From Microvelia longipes (lineage: Eukaryota; Arthropoda; Insecta; Hemiptera; Veliidae): 64,000 bases of DNA. The position numbers were made by a program, and so were the translations under genes. Positions 10,738-21,689 of this stretch are shown in pieces (the stretch's first letter is position 1; each line of letters opens with the position of its first letter). The notes under the pieces were generated by a model. The model was given only the letters and a program-made list of their open reading frames with translations, was not told the origin of the DNA and ran no database searches. The stretch lies in the NCBI GenBank assembly GCA_018340805.1, contig JACMZG010001914.1:11309272-11373271 (forward strand). Direction: 5' to 3'.

Positions 10738-13700
10738 TGTGTTATGTAAAGATGGTACCAGCAAACTAATTTGCTATCAAGCAGGGGCCGCGAAGACTAC
10801 TGTTTGTTTAAGTGAATTTTAAAAGGAAAAATGAGCTTACGAGGTTAGGGTTATGTAGGAGAGGATTCCACGCCACTGAAATTTGTATTTTATTGAATAT
10901 ATGGCAATTTTTACAGGGTTGAACTACAAAAAAATGTAGTGAAACAGTAAGCAAATCCCTTAAAGAAAATGGAGTACACCCCATTAAAGAAATTTTAGTT
11001 ACATTTTAAATTTGCAGAATTGTAATTATCTATTCTACAAGTTTACTGAGTTTCACAAGTTTAAAGGTTTTGAAACAGGAGAAAGAGTACTATAAAACTA
11101 AAAAAAAAAAAAAAAAATAAAAAAAAAAAAAAAAAAAAAAAAAATTGTACTATATTTATCAACAGAGGCATCAGAACTGAATCAATACAATCTGTTATAA
11201 AAACCATGGTTTTTATATTTGCCATTATATTAATTGCAAAAATGGGTAAATATTGATTTACAGGTCTATTTAATGAGACGGGTAAGGTTGTGAACTTTAC
11301 ACTCTCATATACTCTCTTACTTTACGCATTACATAACTGAAATAATCACAAGTATTAAAGCAGTACAATGTCTACATTCACTAATGTATTCAAAATTGAC
11401 TTCACACAATATCATCTAATAAAATCAAAAGCTTTTTATCATATTTTTATCAGAATTGTGCTATCCATTTAGTATCTAAACTTGTTATTCAACACATATT
11501 CAGTAAATTAAGCTTATTTTTTTGTTTAAAACAAACATTTCTTTAAAAAAATTGACAAAACTCCCCAGAAGTTGTTATATCATTAGTAATGCTAAACTTC
11601 ATAAGTAAAAAGTAACGCCTCGTAACATTTATATCTATCTCTATGATGTCCCCTAACTTATGACATTTAATTTTGACATAGTTCGATGAAGAGCATTCCC
11701 GCCATGGATTATTGGCAGAGCTCAGAGATTTCCCACAATCCGTGCATTAAAAACTAATAGACATATCATAGTAAATTTTATTTGTCATATATACTGGTAT
11801 TTTTAAAGGTGATCCGATAAAACATGAACCAAAATGTTATCATACTAGTAGTAAGTGGGATAAAACTGCATTTAGCTTCCACGTTTTCATCACTTTTTCT
11901 TTTTGCAACAAATTAATCAAAAATTTTAATCAAAAAAATCAGTTTTATCTATTCTAATTAAAAATGAAATCTTGGAATGTATCATTTTAAATTTATATTT
12001 ACTGAATATTTCGTAAATTGGTGTTTTATGTTAGGTTCCACACATTGTATTGTTTTATGAAAAGAAACATAAGTGAAAAATGATAATAAAGTAAACAGTT
12101 ATTTTAAACAGAGAAAAACAATGCTTTCATTGACTATTAATTAAATTATATTTAAAATGTACTACAAAACAAACTAATCAGTGTTGTTTTCTTTATAGAC
12201 TGTTAACATTTCCAATTTATGGATTAAACTACTAACTGACTAAAAAGTCAATGAAATGAATACATTAGTAAACTCAACTTAAATAAAAGAAATATGCTGC
12301 AAAAAATAAGAGAAATTCATAAATTAATACCCCTGGAAAAAGAATGATTAATATTAATATAAATTTAACTAAATCAGCCCTAGAAGAAATAAAAGTTATT
12401 AGGAAACAAATTTATGGTAAAAATATTAAATATTTCAATTAAACCCTGTAAAAAAAGAATTTTTAATTAAATTATTAGAAATTTTATTAGTTTAAGTAGA
12501 AGGAGAGAAGCATTTGTGCTATAAAGCAGCCTACAGTGTTGCCCTGTAAGAGAAAAAAATATTTTTTAATTATTATTACATTTCTGTAAAATAATAATCA
12601 TAATTAATTTTGAAGTTAGGCTTTTAATCATGTAAAGTTTTTTACTTACGTCAAGTATTTTAAACAGGAACAGGCTTATTATGGGCCATAATGAATTTAA
12701 AACTGCTTGTCTCTCAACAGATATAAAAAAATATTAAGTTTATAATGATGCAAGTAAGAAACTATATCTAGTTACTGCATTATTAAAACTAATAACCCTT
12801 AGGAAAAATGTGCAAAAAGTAAACTAAAGCAATTCTTGAACATCTACATTATATTATAAAATTGCTTAAAGAAGATCTGAGCTAATCAAATATATAATTT
12901 GATACTACCGAGTTTTCCAAACCATAAGTAGTTGATACACTTAATATAATACTTCGAAGTAACCCCACTTGTAAAACAGTACAGAATAACACTTAAACTA
13001 ATAACAGTATGTGTAACTAATAAAACAAGGGGTTGTTTTTACACCAAATCAGCAGTAGGATTAACAGTACTACTGCTGCAGTAAATAATAAGCAATAACA
13101 GTAACAGTAAATAATTCTCTTAAAAAAAGTAAGATAAAACTTACCTAGTTTAACTCTATTAAAATAAATTTCATTGTTAACTAACAAATGATTGCTTTCT
13201 TGGTCTGAGAGTTGAAAAATAAATAAATAAAAAAGAATCAAGTAACACAATTATGATGTTACAACAATTTTCCTAAATGACTTCGGTATTAAATCAATAA
13301 AAATAGAACACTGAAAAATTAATTAATGAGTTAGTGATGTTTTCTTTCGCAACTTAACGGATGTTAAAAAACTTTTAAAAAATCAGCTAGATTTTTTGTT
13401 ATATTTTGCAGCAAACTTATCTCCCTTTAATTGTTTGATTAACTTAAACTCAAGTTAAAACAAACAATAAAATTCCTAAATGTTGAATTAAATTAAAAAC
13501 ATTGGTAAACCTGTCTTCAGGGTTGACTGGAATTCCAAGTTCTCCTGTTCGTAACTTTCTTCCAACTTCCTCTATCTGCAGTTGTACTGAAAATGGTTAC
13601 AATATTAAACATTTTTAAACAATTGAAAATCAGTATATATTAAATGTTGTTTATGACTTTAAATCAAAAAATAAAAACAAAATAAATATAAAAAAGTAAT

Positions 13701-16596
13701 AGATAATCTCACAGGTGTTCAAGAAAATTTTGTCTCACTTGGAGCTCTCCTGGATACTGAAAAAATAGGAGTCGAAAACATCTCTGTAAAATTTAATTTA
13801 ATTATTATTATTGGTTAGTTAATTGTTCATTAAGATATTTATTAGTTAATAAAAATAATTAATTAAACAAAAAGTATTATAAAATAGACACTAGAAGTTT
13901 AACGCATCCAAAAAGTAAAAAACTATTTATAGTTATGCTCCTCAACCTAAATTATTTAAAACCATTACATATTTAAAACATTCTAATAAATTAAAACATT
14001 TGTAAAAAAAAGGAAGTGAGAATGCTAAGCTAAATATTTAATAGTTTACATTAAAAATTTAATTTTTTTTAAAGAATAAACATAGGTTGCAATGGCCGTA
14101 CTCCGTATTTTTTTCTTCATTTGATACTTTAATGATTAATTAACCATACACAATTGGAACCACAAGGTTCTCTTTTTGATTCAACATCAAGATAGAGAAT
14201 ACTAAAATAAAACTTCTGATAATAGATAAACACTTCTTTTTCCATAACACCTCAAGCTAATCTTACCCGACACAAGGAGAAAGTCCATTGAAATAGTATA
14301 CTTAAAAAAGCAATTATATTAAAAATAATGATAATGTAAATCTAAAAACAGATAAATGTTGACACATAATATCAAAAACAAAATGTATATTTTTAAAATA
14401 TGTTAAAAGCATTCTTATTAAAGTTGTTTGTACTATAAACTTACAAAGATAAGCTTCTTCCTGTTCCTTGGTGAGATTAGTTGGCAGCACTGTTGGCATA
14501 CCAATGATAAAAGTTTTATCATCATCTTCACCAGCCCACCTTGATTTCCTCTTTTTTCTCCTTTCTTCTCTACTTTCTCTACTACCTACAAGAAAATAAG
14601 TGAAAAATAAAAAAAAATATATATTTATATAACTTTGCTAAGCTAACAAATAGGTCCTTAAAAAAAATGACGTTCTAAAACCTGTTACATTTTTACACAC
14701 AGCATATTGAACAGGTGATCATATAGCATAAGGATTGTTTAAACTCTGGTTCTTGCACCGTGTTAGTTTAGCCCATTGAGTACACTGACATTATAACGGA
14801 ACCCACCAAAACATTACGTCTTGTATTAGGTAAACTGGGGTTAAAAAATAAATTAAAAAACATTTTTGAAAATTTATTAGGTGAAAAACAGTATTATTTA
14901 ATTTAAATAATAGTTCGCAGAAAATATTATAAGATAAATTCAACAGCTTCTCAAAGTTCTAAAAGCATATTGGTTGAGTGGGCCAGATTCCATCTATATC
15001 GTTCTAGCTTATAGAAATGGATTCCCTACGCATGGTGCATACACCTTATTTAATTGTCTAACTTTATATAATCTTTAGATTTAATTCACGGTGTGTATGC
15101 AGTACAAAATAACTACTGTACAAAATATAGAGTGCAAAAGGAGGGAAAATAATTACTTTGTTTACATACAGAGTTTACTTTCTTGGGGTTGTTTAACTCA
15201 AAAACCCCAAAATAGTGTTTAGCTCTGTTGGAAACCCTCAGGTAAAAGTACTTTAACATTTAGTACAATCACACACACTTCTAAATCCACGGATTGTATT
15301 AAGTACAATATCTCAATAAAGTAATATTAGCTGTATGAACCATGCAGAAGGAATCCAATCAGATACTACAAAACTAGGGAGGTAAAATCTACATGGATGC
15401 CCCCATATGCTGTATGTACCTTCAGAATCGTATTTAATGGATAACCTTCTCGTCAATCTTTTACTTTAATTAAATATTACCGAATTTGATCAAATAACTT
15501 TTGAAATTTATTTATTAACTTATTGTTTATTAATTTATAACTTTATTAGGCTGAACTTCGGTATACGGTGCACCCTGTTATCAATACTATATATCGATAT
15601 ATTTTTAGTTTAGAGATATGACGTAGGAATAATCGATATATGCCTTTTCTTTTACGTTCATGAACATATTTTATTATTTTTTTAAATGTTTTTTTGTTGT
15701 TTGTGTTTTTATTTAATTGTTGTAAAATGGTTTATAACTATTTACATCTTTTTTTTTATGTTTTTATAATGTTTTAACTATGTTTTCATAAGAATAATCG
15801 ATGATACACCACATCTAATTTTATGCTACACGTATTTTTTATGTATTTTTGTGTTTGTTATTTTCAGGTTTATTATTATATTTTTGTTGTTAATGTTTTC
15901 ATTTATTTGTTGTATGGTTTTTTTAATGTTTTAATTATAATTAATAGTTTAACGACGCTGCTTATCTTTTAAGTGCTCAGTTCTCGTTTACGTGTCGCGT
16001 AACTAAAAATATATCGATATATAATTTGGTGGTTATATAATATTGATAACAGGGTGCACCGTATACCAAAGATTTACCCTTTATTATTTTTTTAGTGTAA
16101 CTTTATTGTTATGCAAAGAAATCACAATTTAATATTTTTTTTGTTTTGAGCTTCCTTATAACCAATAATGAACCTTCACCATAAAAGACACAATGTTCTG
16201 TGTCGATCAATTTCACTTGATCGACCAAACAAATGCAGAGCAAAAACCGTATCGTATTAAATGCAAATGGAATATGATCAACCGTTAAATACGCTGTGTA
16301 TACATAGTAACTGGTACTAACCTAACACCCTATATTGCCATTTTGCTCACACGGTTTTCCAACAGGATTGAACACTATAAGAGTCGAGTTCACAATTAAC
16401 TTCCAAAGGAAAACCCATGTGAACTTCACGTAAAATCTAATTGGGTAACTAATAAAATCAAAGCAATATTTTAGTAGAGTCACAAATATTTACTAGAAAC
16501 ACTTATAAAGATAATGCAAAACTTAATCGAATATGACTTACCCCCATCAAGATCTCTTTTCAGTCCTCTATCATCATCATCAGGGGTATTGACCAT
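4823..16596 (-). CDS. SF1: splicing factor 1 (branch point binding protein)
   Basis: Binds the intron branch-point sequence and U2AF large subunit during early spliceosome (E complex) assembly in the nucleus. Coding exons, in gene order: 16596-16542, 14585-14445, 13586-13511, 10329-10177, 9128-9022, 7953-7787, 6606-6448, 5416-4823. All introns are GT-AG and phases agree, giving 483 residues. Visible landmarks: a U2AF ligand motif KKRKSRWAG (W35); the RSPSPEP segment (about 91-97), whose two serines are phosphorylated in vertebrate SF1; the KH/QUA2 domain (about 145-233) with [12 protein letters not shown] and [10 protein letters not shown]; two CCHC zinc knuckles (C274-C277-H282-C287 and C299-C302-H307-C312); the SF1 signature [13 protein letters not shown]; and a proline-rich tail from about 360. 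The start ATG lies in a short first exon with acidic residues. Intron 1 contains a MITE, and other introns carry SINE and MITE insertions. The family assignment is secure. Confidence 0.97.
6905..7498. mobile_element. MITE-like element, CCAAGGGAG family, copy 2 (SF1 intron)
   Basis: It starts ACCACCAAGGGAGTAAA, has the internal inverted motif TTCCCAAGGTGCAT at about 7101-7114, and ends in TTTTACTCCCAAGGGAGT then CTTTACTCCC. Internal blocks (CCTAAGGCA, AACAACTTCTTTTGA, CCAATAATAGGAAACA) match the copy at 3079-3512. It lies between SF1 exons 6 and 7. Confidence 0.7.
9185..9420 (+). repeat. dispersed repeat, unclassified, copy 1
   Basis: The segment running from a block around GTTGTTGGACCC through GTATACTTCATCTAATCCAG to TCATGCTTTTTCAAGCAATC appears in reverse complement at about 61430-61640. 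There the order is TTGAAAAAGCATGAGAGGAA, then TAGATTAGATGAAATATACC, then GGGCCCAACAACGTGGCC. It lies in an SF1 intron. No coding potential or tRNA-like head is visible. Confidence 0.65.
9560..9803 (-). mobile_element. tRNA-derived SINE family 1, copy 1 (SF1 intron)
   Basis: Read on the minus strand it begins GCCTCCGTGGTCGATG and has a tRNA-like head of about 75 bases with a box-B-like GGGGTTCGCATCCCAGG. A body follows with GCCAACTTTAGATTA and GGTTGTTCCCGCAGG, then a tail CCGCAAGGCTCTAAAGGGG. The same order of blocks occurs in the copy at 39993-40209. It would be transcribed by RNA polymerase III if active. It lies in the SF1 intron between exons 4 and 5. Confidence 0.82.
10627..10738. repeat. 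compound (TA)n(TG)n microsatellite
   Basis: About 75 bases of alternating TA are followed by about 36 bases of TG. It lies in the SF1 intron between exons 3 and 4. Confidence 0.97.
11101..11144. repeat. A-rich homopolymer tract
   Basis: About 44 bases of A interrupted by a single T. It lies within the long SF1 intron 10330-13510, where I otherwise see only unremarkable AT-rich sequence. Confidence 0.9.
15556..16071. mobile_element. MITE with long TIRs in SF1 intron 1
   Basis: The left end CTTCGGTATACGGTGCACCC is mirrored by GGGTGCACCGTATACCAAAG at the right end. The inverted match continues through GTTATCAATA and, more loosely, an ATATCGATATAT block. The element is about 516 bp and has no coding capacity. 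I do not see a convincing target-site duplication, so the superfamily is open. Confidence 0.82.
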
Positions 16597-17600
16597 TTTA
16601 ACTATTATTTTAATAACAAAAAGTCAGATATGAAATAACCCAAACAACTAAATAATTCAAACAAAACTAAAATCTTTCATTCTAAAATAACTATTAATCC
16701 CACATAAATGCCAAGCCCTCAACATTTGACATTTCAACATTCTTCTTATTCTTCACAGTTTTTTCAAAGAGTTTAAAAGGTACAGATAAAGCACTGAATA
16801 CACAAAAGTAGAAATTATAATATCTATTGTACAAAAGATTTATGATACATTTAGGTGTTTAATAAATTAAATATATTTAACTGATTCAGTGAAATTAATT
16901 TTTTTTCAGAAGTAATAATATCCTGTTTTTTATAAGCTTGTTTCCCAAAGAAAAATATTCCATTTATGCTGTTTTCATTGTTGCCAACATAATACACCAT
17001 GGCTTTACCAAAAACGCGATTTTTTCTACAATTTTAAAATTAAATATTTTCTCTTATAATGTAAATTTAATTTCATGAATAATAATAAAACGTTATTTTT
17101 AAACTTGCCTTGAAAGTTTAAAAAAGTTTTAAATATCTAGGGACCAAAATCAAAATGAACAAGGAAGAAAATGGACGCCGCCATTACTTTTAAATTTATT
17201 GGATTAATTTAACATATTAAGCTCATAGAGAGACGCTTAAATTGCATTAAATTTAATCTTACAGAAGAGAAAGTAGTAGTTTTAAAAGCTGAATCATAAA
17301 TCTTGCCTAAAGCTGGAAATAACGGTACAGGCGTTTCCTTACCCCCACCCTGCCTCCGAGAGCAACCCTTTGCGCCGTGTTGTTCTCTCGTTTACCTACG
17401 TAACCTCTAAAATATTTTTATTTTTCGGCACATTCTTTATTTTGTGCAATATTCCGGTAACTATTCTAATTATTTTGACAAGGTATGTACCTTTAAGTTA
17501 ATATATTGTTTGGTTAGACGTGCAAAAGCTGTAGATCCCGGTTTAATTTTACTCGTCGGTTTTTCTTTTAATTGTACTTTGTACATTTAGTTTTATAAAT
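16597..17600. promoter_or_regulatory. shared upstream region of the divergent SF1 and EB1 genes
   Basis: The two start codons face away from each other across 1004 bases, so both promoters must lie here unless one gene has a remote upstream exon. Two GC-richer patches stand out from the AT-rich surroundings. One is 17165-17190 (GGACGCCGCCATTA, containing the GCCAT core bound by YY1/Pho-type factors). The other is 17335-17410, a CCACCC-rich stretch followed by TCTCGTTTACC. No clear TATA box can be chosen amid the AT-rich sequence. Promoter function is inferred from position. Confidence 0.5.
17483..17590 (+). other. possible 108-bp intron in the EB1 5' UTR
   Basis: A strong donor-like site (ACAAG then GTATGT) at 17483 pairs with an acceptor-like pyrimidine-rich stretch ending GTACATTTAG at 17590, ten bases before the EB1 start codon. 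This is inferred from splice-site consensus only. Confidence 0.5.
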
Positions 17601-18440
17601 ATGGCTGTTAACGTCTATTCTACAAATGTAACTACAGAGAATCTTAGTAGGCACGATATGCTCTCTTGGGTAAATGACTGCTTACAATCTACATTTACTA
17701 AAATAGAAGAATTATGCACAGGAGCCGCCTACTGTCAGTACATGGACATGTTGTTCCCGGGCTCCATTCCTATCAAGAGAATCAAGTTCAGAACAAATCT
17801 AGAACACGAATATATTCAAAATTTTAAACTTTTGCAAGCAGCCTTTAAAAAAATGGCTGTTGATAAAGTGGTTCCAATTGACAGACTCGTCAAAGGAAAA
17901 TTTCAAGACAATTTTGAATTTTTACAGTGGTTTAAGAAATTTTTTGATGCTAACTATGACGGCCAAGAATATCAGGCATTGGCAGCTCGTGGAGGAGAGC
18001 CTCTCGGGACTGGTGCTGGAGCAGGGGGCACATATGTTCCCAATCCTACAGGATTAAAGAAAACTATGAATGCTAGACCTGACAATAGAAGTACATTTGG
18101 TAGCAGACCTATTGGCAAAGCTGCCCCTCGTTTTGCCCCTTCGCCTAGAAATCCCCCTGGAGGACACTCAGGTAGACTAAATAGTGCCAACAGTGGTGGT
18201 GATCAATCTAGAATTAATGAACTTGCTAACCAATTAGAAGAAACTAAAATTACTATTGAAGGATTAGAAAAAGAAAGAGATTTCTACTTTGGTAAACTTA
18301 GAGATATTGAAGTTTTATGTCAAGAAAATGAAGCGACTAGTGACAGTGGCACATTAACTAAGATTCTTGAAATACTTTACGCTACTGAAGATGGTTTTGC
18401 TGCTCCTGAGGAGCTAGATAATGAAGATGATGCTTATTAA
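17601..18440 (+). CDS. Eb1: EB1, microtubule plus-end tracking protein (MAPRE family)
   Basis: Binds growing microtubule ends and recruits SxIP and CAP-Gly partners in the cytoplasm and spindle. The 279-residue frame is complete. It has an N-terminal calponin-homology domain (about residues 14-117) with the EB hallmarks [20 protein letters not shown] and [12 protein letters not shown] Gly/Pro/Ser-rich basic linker follows (about 130-200), then the EB-homology coiled coil (about 203-243) ending in the family signature [15 protein letters not shown]. The acidic tail ends EDDAY, where vertebrate EB1 ends EEY, so the terminal aromatic is kept. Length is close to the usual 260-290. The coding region is uninterrupted, whereas animal EB1 genes usually have several introns. 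The ATG is the first in frame and follows an AT-rich leader. It is divergent from SF1. Confidence 0.98.
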   Translation: MAVNVYSTNVTTENLSRHDMLSWVNDCLQSTFTKIEELCTGAAYCQYMDMLFPGSIPIKRIKFRTNLEHEYIQNFKLLQAAFKKMAVDKVVPIDRLVKGKFQDNFEFLQWFKKFFDANYDGQEYQALAARGGEPLGTGAGAGGTYVPNPTGLKKTMNARPDNRSTFGSRPIGKAAPRFAPSPRNPPGGHSGRLNSANSGGDQSRINELANQLEETKITIEGLEKERDFYFGKLRDIEVLCQENEATSDSGTLTKILEILYATEDGFAAPEELDNEDDAY

Positions 18441-18550
18441 CCCTGCTTACCCGTCCGCTGTTATACAACCTCACCCCTTACTCTGTTGGCTTGAGACACA
18501 ATTCTTTATTCTTGGAAACTTTGTTATTTTTCTATGCCAATTATTTTGAT

Positions 18551-18556
18551 AATAAA
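18551..18556 (+). terminator. candidate EB1 polyadenylation signal
   Basis: This is the first AATAAA after the EB1 stop codon, 111 bases downstream. Further AATAAA motifs (for example near 18702) would allow a longer 3' UTR. Confidence 0.45.
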
Positions 18557-18865
18557 ACATCTTTATTTATTATTGTCTGTTTTAAGTATTATATATTTTT
18601 TATCTAAAAATGATATCATTGATATTTGGTGGAGATTATACTCCGTCTTTCTAACTCTGAGCCTCATATACATCTGTAAGTATAAATTTGTGATACTTAA
18701 TAATAAATTAATCTTAAATTAAGGACATGGTTTTGTTGTTCTAAAGCCCAGTAAAAATATCATGTATACACTTCTGGTTTTAACATGGTTTGATTAATCT
18801 GTTATGCATTATATATGAGGGTCTGTGTTGTAAGACTGTATAATTCATCATATTTGTTATTGCTA

Positions 18866-19243
18866 ATACTAAAGTGATTAAAAGTGAGGGGTCGGTGGTA
18901 GACACAGTGTTCCGACTCCCACCCTTTTCTATGGGTAAGATGGACTAGCTTTCAATCGAGAGGAATTTAGTTCAACTACTATGCCACAAGTCAGCACCAC
19001 TTGTTCTTAAATCCCACTTTGTTAATTTTTAGCCGTTTAAAAAGAGCTCCAGTTTTAATATTTTCTAAGTTTTCTCTTTAAAGTTGCTTGAACCAGTTGT
19101 TATAAGCTGGTAAAGACGTGTGGCGCTGCTATGAGGATATTCAGATTACCAAAAGTGACAGAATTTACTCAGGACCATGTAGAGGTTGAAAGTCCGAACA
19201 CGGTCTCCACCACCGACTTTATTTTTACTTCACTTTGGTTAAT
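18866..19243. mobile_element. inverted-repeat element, GGGGTCGGTGG family
   Basis: The left block AAAGTGATTAAAAGTGAGGG then GTCGGTGGTAGACACAGTGT is mirrored at 19178-19243 (ACACGGTCTCCACCACCGAC then TTCACTTTGG). The same arm occurs at about 21620-21690 next to the large foldback, and more weakly near 52095-52130. No coding capacity. Confidence 0.72.
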
Positions 19244-20279
19244 ATGCTGGCTAACATTCATAATATCTTGCACTGAGCATCATTGTTATTTTAGAGCTTC
19301 AGTGTGTAATTTGAGGCATTAAATCACATTGCATAGTTTGGTTATTAATGCTGCAGTTTTATTACTTTTTACATATAATTGAAAATAGTCTAGTGTTCTG
19401 TTTTTTCTCTGTCAAAAGTACATTCAAATCTAAAATCTCTTGTTGAACTGCCTGATATCTTGTATATGTACATTTAACTGGCAATTAAAACGTTGATTAT
19501 TTTAATCTAGGGTCTCTTTCTAAAAACATTGAATTCTTACACGTGGTGAACACTAGTGGAACGTATCAATTGTTTCTTAATCAGATATTAAGAATTTAAT
19601 TAAATTTGTAATAATAATTATATAATAATAATAATAAAAATTAAATAAGAATTTAAATTTGTATCAGAAGTTTGATTCCAATTAAATTTCCAACAATTTT
19701 AAAGAACGATCTCTTGGCACCATAAATCTGGAGAAAAAAACTTAAATTTTGTGATATTCTAATTTTCAATTATATTTGATTTCACATGTGTGTATTCTTA
19801 TCTGAACACAAATAGCTGCTCTGACAATACAAGCTTATAGGGTAAACACTAGATTATTTTATCTTAATCTACTTTTTTTTATTAAATTTGAAACATGCTG
19901 ATTCTGTGTGATATTTATTTCAATTTTGTTATGCTCATTTTTATTAACAGTAAATGTAATTTTTATTTTGCTCAAGAGTTAATTAAAAAAAATTAAATTT
20001 AATTCTGAGAAAGATCTGAAGTTAGTCAGTTGTTGCTTTGAACAGTTATATAAGGTGTGACTTGTAACAGGCTTGGATAGAACCACTGTCAATTGCCAGA
20101 ATAGTTTTGCTACAGAGATTTAAAAATAAGGGTTTGGCCGTTTGGACAATTGTGTAATTTTTTCCTTATAGATAAGATGACCTTTATGATAAGATTTAGT
20201 TCACCAGAACTTCCAACATTGCTATATAGCTCTGCCGCTTAGCAATTTTAATTAATTCAAATAAAGAGCTTAAGGTCAC

Positions 20280-21610
20280 TTACAATAGTCCAAAAGCCAG
20301 GCCTAAAAAATGTGACTCATTTTGTACTACTTTAAACCAAATTTTTCTGAAACTATACCTTAAATTATGAAGAAAAAGCATAGTCTACCTATCCAAAGTA
20401 GAGCCCTTCATATGAATGCGCTCACTCTTAATATTAGAAAATCGCACGAATTCCAGTTTTCTTAAAATAAGTGGTTCCCTGTAGGAATTTTGCAAAACAC
20501 GAAGAGAGCATTTTTTAAAGCTAATCAAATTTCTTATGATACAAGTATTTTTTTTTTGTCTAAATCGGATAACTACAACTAAAGTTGTGACATTTGTTAA
20601 ATGGTGACAAAATTCAATATTGTTCAATAGTTATTTATGCAACAAGGGATGAAAGTAAGTTTTACAGCTCAAGTTAAAGTTTCGTCCTAAGGCAGTGCCG
20701 AAGGAGGAAACTTCATTAGCTCACGAGGCCGGTAGGCCGAGGGAGATAAACTAACATTTTGGCTCCCGAGGCTTGACGAGGGAGATAATACGAGAGCTGA
20801 AAACTTTCATCCCTTGTTGCATATTAAATTTTATCTACGACTAGGGAACTAATACTAACAACTATTAATATATTCTTCAGCTCCTTAATTGTTACTGTGT
20901 TAGTTTAGTTTTTTCTTACCATGTCAATTACTTTGATGAAGAGAGAATAAAGCCACTATCTTCACATTATTTTATTGTAAGCTGCCAATAGAATAATGTG
21001 TAATACTATATTTGTAATTTAAACATTAGCGTGTGTATAGTGTATATTCTACCCGTAGTACCAACATAACACCGAAAAAATCCTACAAATTTCCTAAAAT
21101 TCCTAAAAATTTTACTAAAAAATTCTGTCAAGTTGGCAACACTTTCACTTTTCCTCCCTAGGGAGTAAAAGTACATTTACAATGTGGGATAACAAGACTG
21201 TTGTATTGTAAGTTGATCTTACAATACAAGGAGTAGATAAAGAAATTTACCAACAGCATAAATTAACCATTTTTTTGGTGTTGTAGAAAGAGCTTTAACT
21301 TTGGTTGTAGTCAGTCGAGCTTGATGATTCAACACTTCTTTTATAGAACATTTTATTACCTTTAAAAAATGTCCTCTTCATGTTTTGCACCCAACCCACA
21401 GGGAGCCACTTATTTTAAGAAAACTAAAATTTGTGTGATTTCTAAAATTTTGAGCATGAGCAATTATATTAAGGGTTCCACTCTCGATAAGCAGACTATG
21501 CTTTTGCTTTAAATTAAAGTATATTTTAAGAAAAATTTGGTTTAAAGTAGTACAAAATAAGTCACATTTTTTCAGGTCTGGCTCTTAGGCTATAATAATT
21601 TAACGGAATG
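20280..21610. mobile_element. large foldback element, about 1.3 kb, with nested CCAAGGGAG-family sequence
   Basis: The left arm (about 20283-20610) and right arm (about 21250-21607) are diverged inverted copies. Mirrored blocks include TTTTGTACTACTTTAAACCA, AAAAGCATAGTCTACC, TTTTCTTAAAATAAGTGG and TTGCAAAACACGAAGAG. The loop contains a smaller hairpin element (about 20636-20822, CAACAAGGGATGAAAG mirrored by CTTTCATCCCTTGTTGCAT) and later TCCCTAGGGAGTAAAAG. Both relate to the elements at 3079 and 6905. The arms differ by many substitutions and indels, so the insertion is old. Confidence 0.8.
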
Positions 21611-21689
21611 AACTTTGGTCAAATTTGAGAGTCGGAGTGGAAACACTGTCCCAACCGCCGACCCCTTATTTTTACATCACTTTAACTTG

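Noticed and set aside
13700..13765. Possible extra SF1 exon with acceptor and donor-like ends
   Set aside because: The SF1 protein is continuous without it (…NPEDR then SPSPEP). The segment has no SF1 similarity and would not be needed to keep phase.
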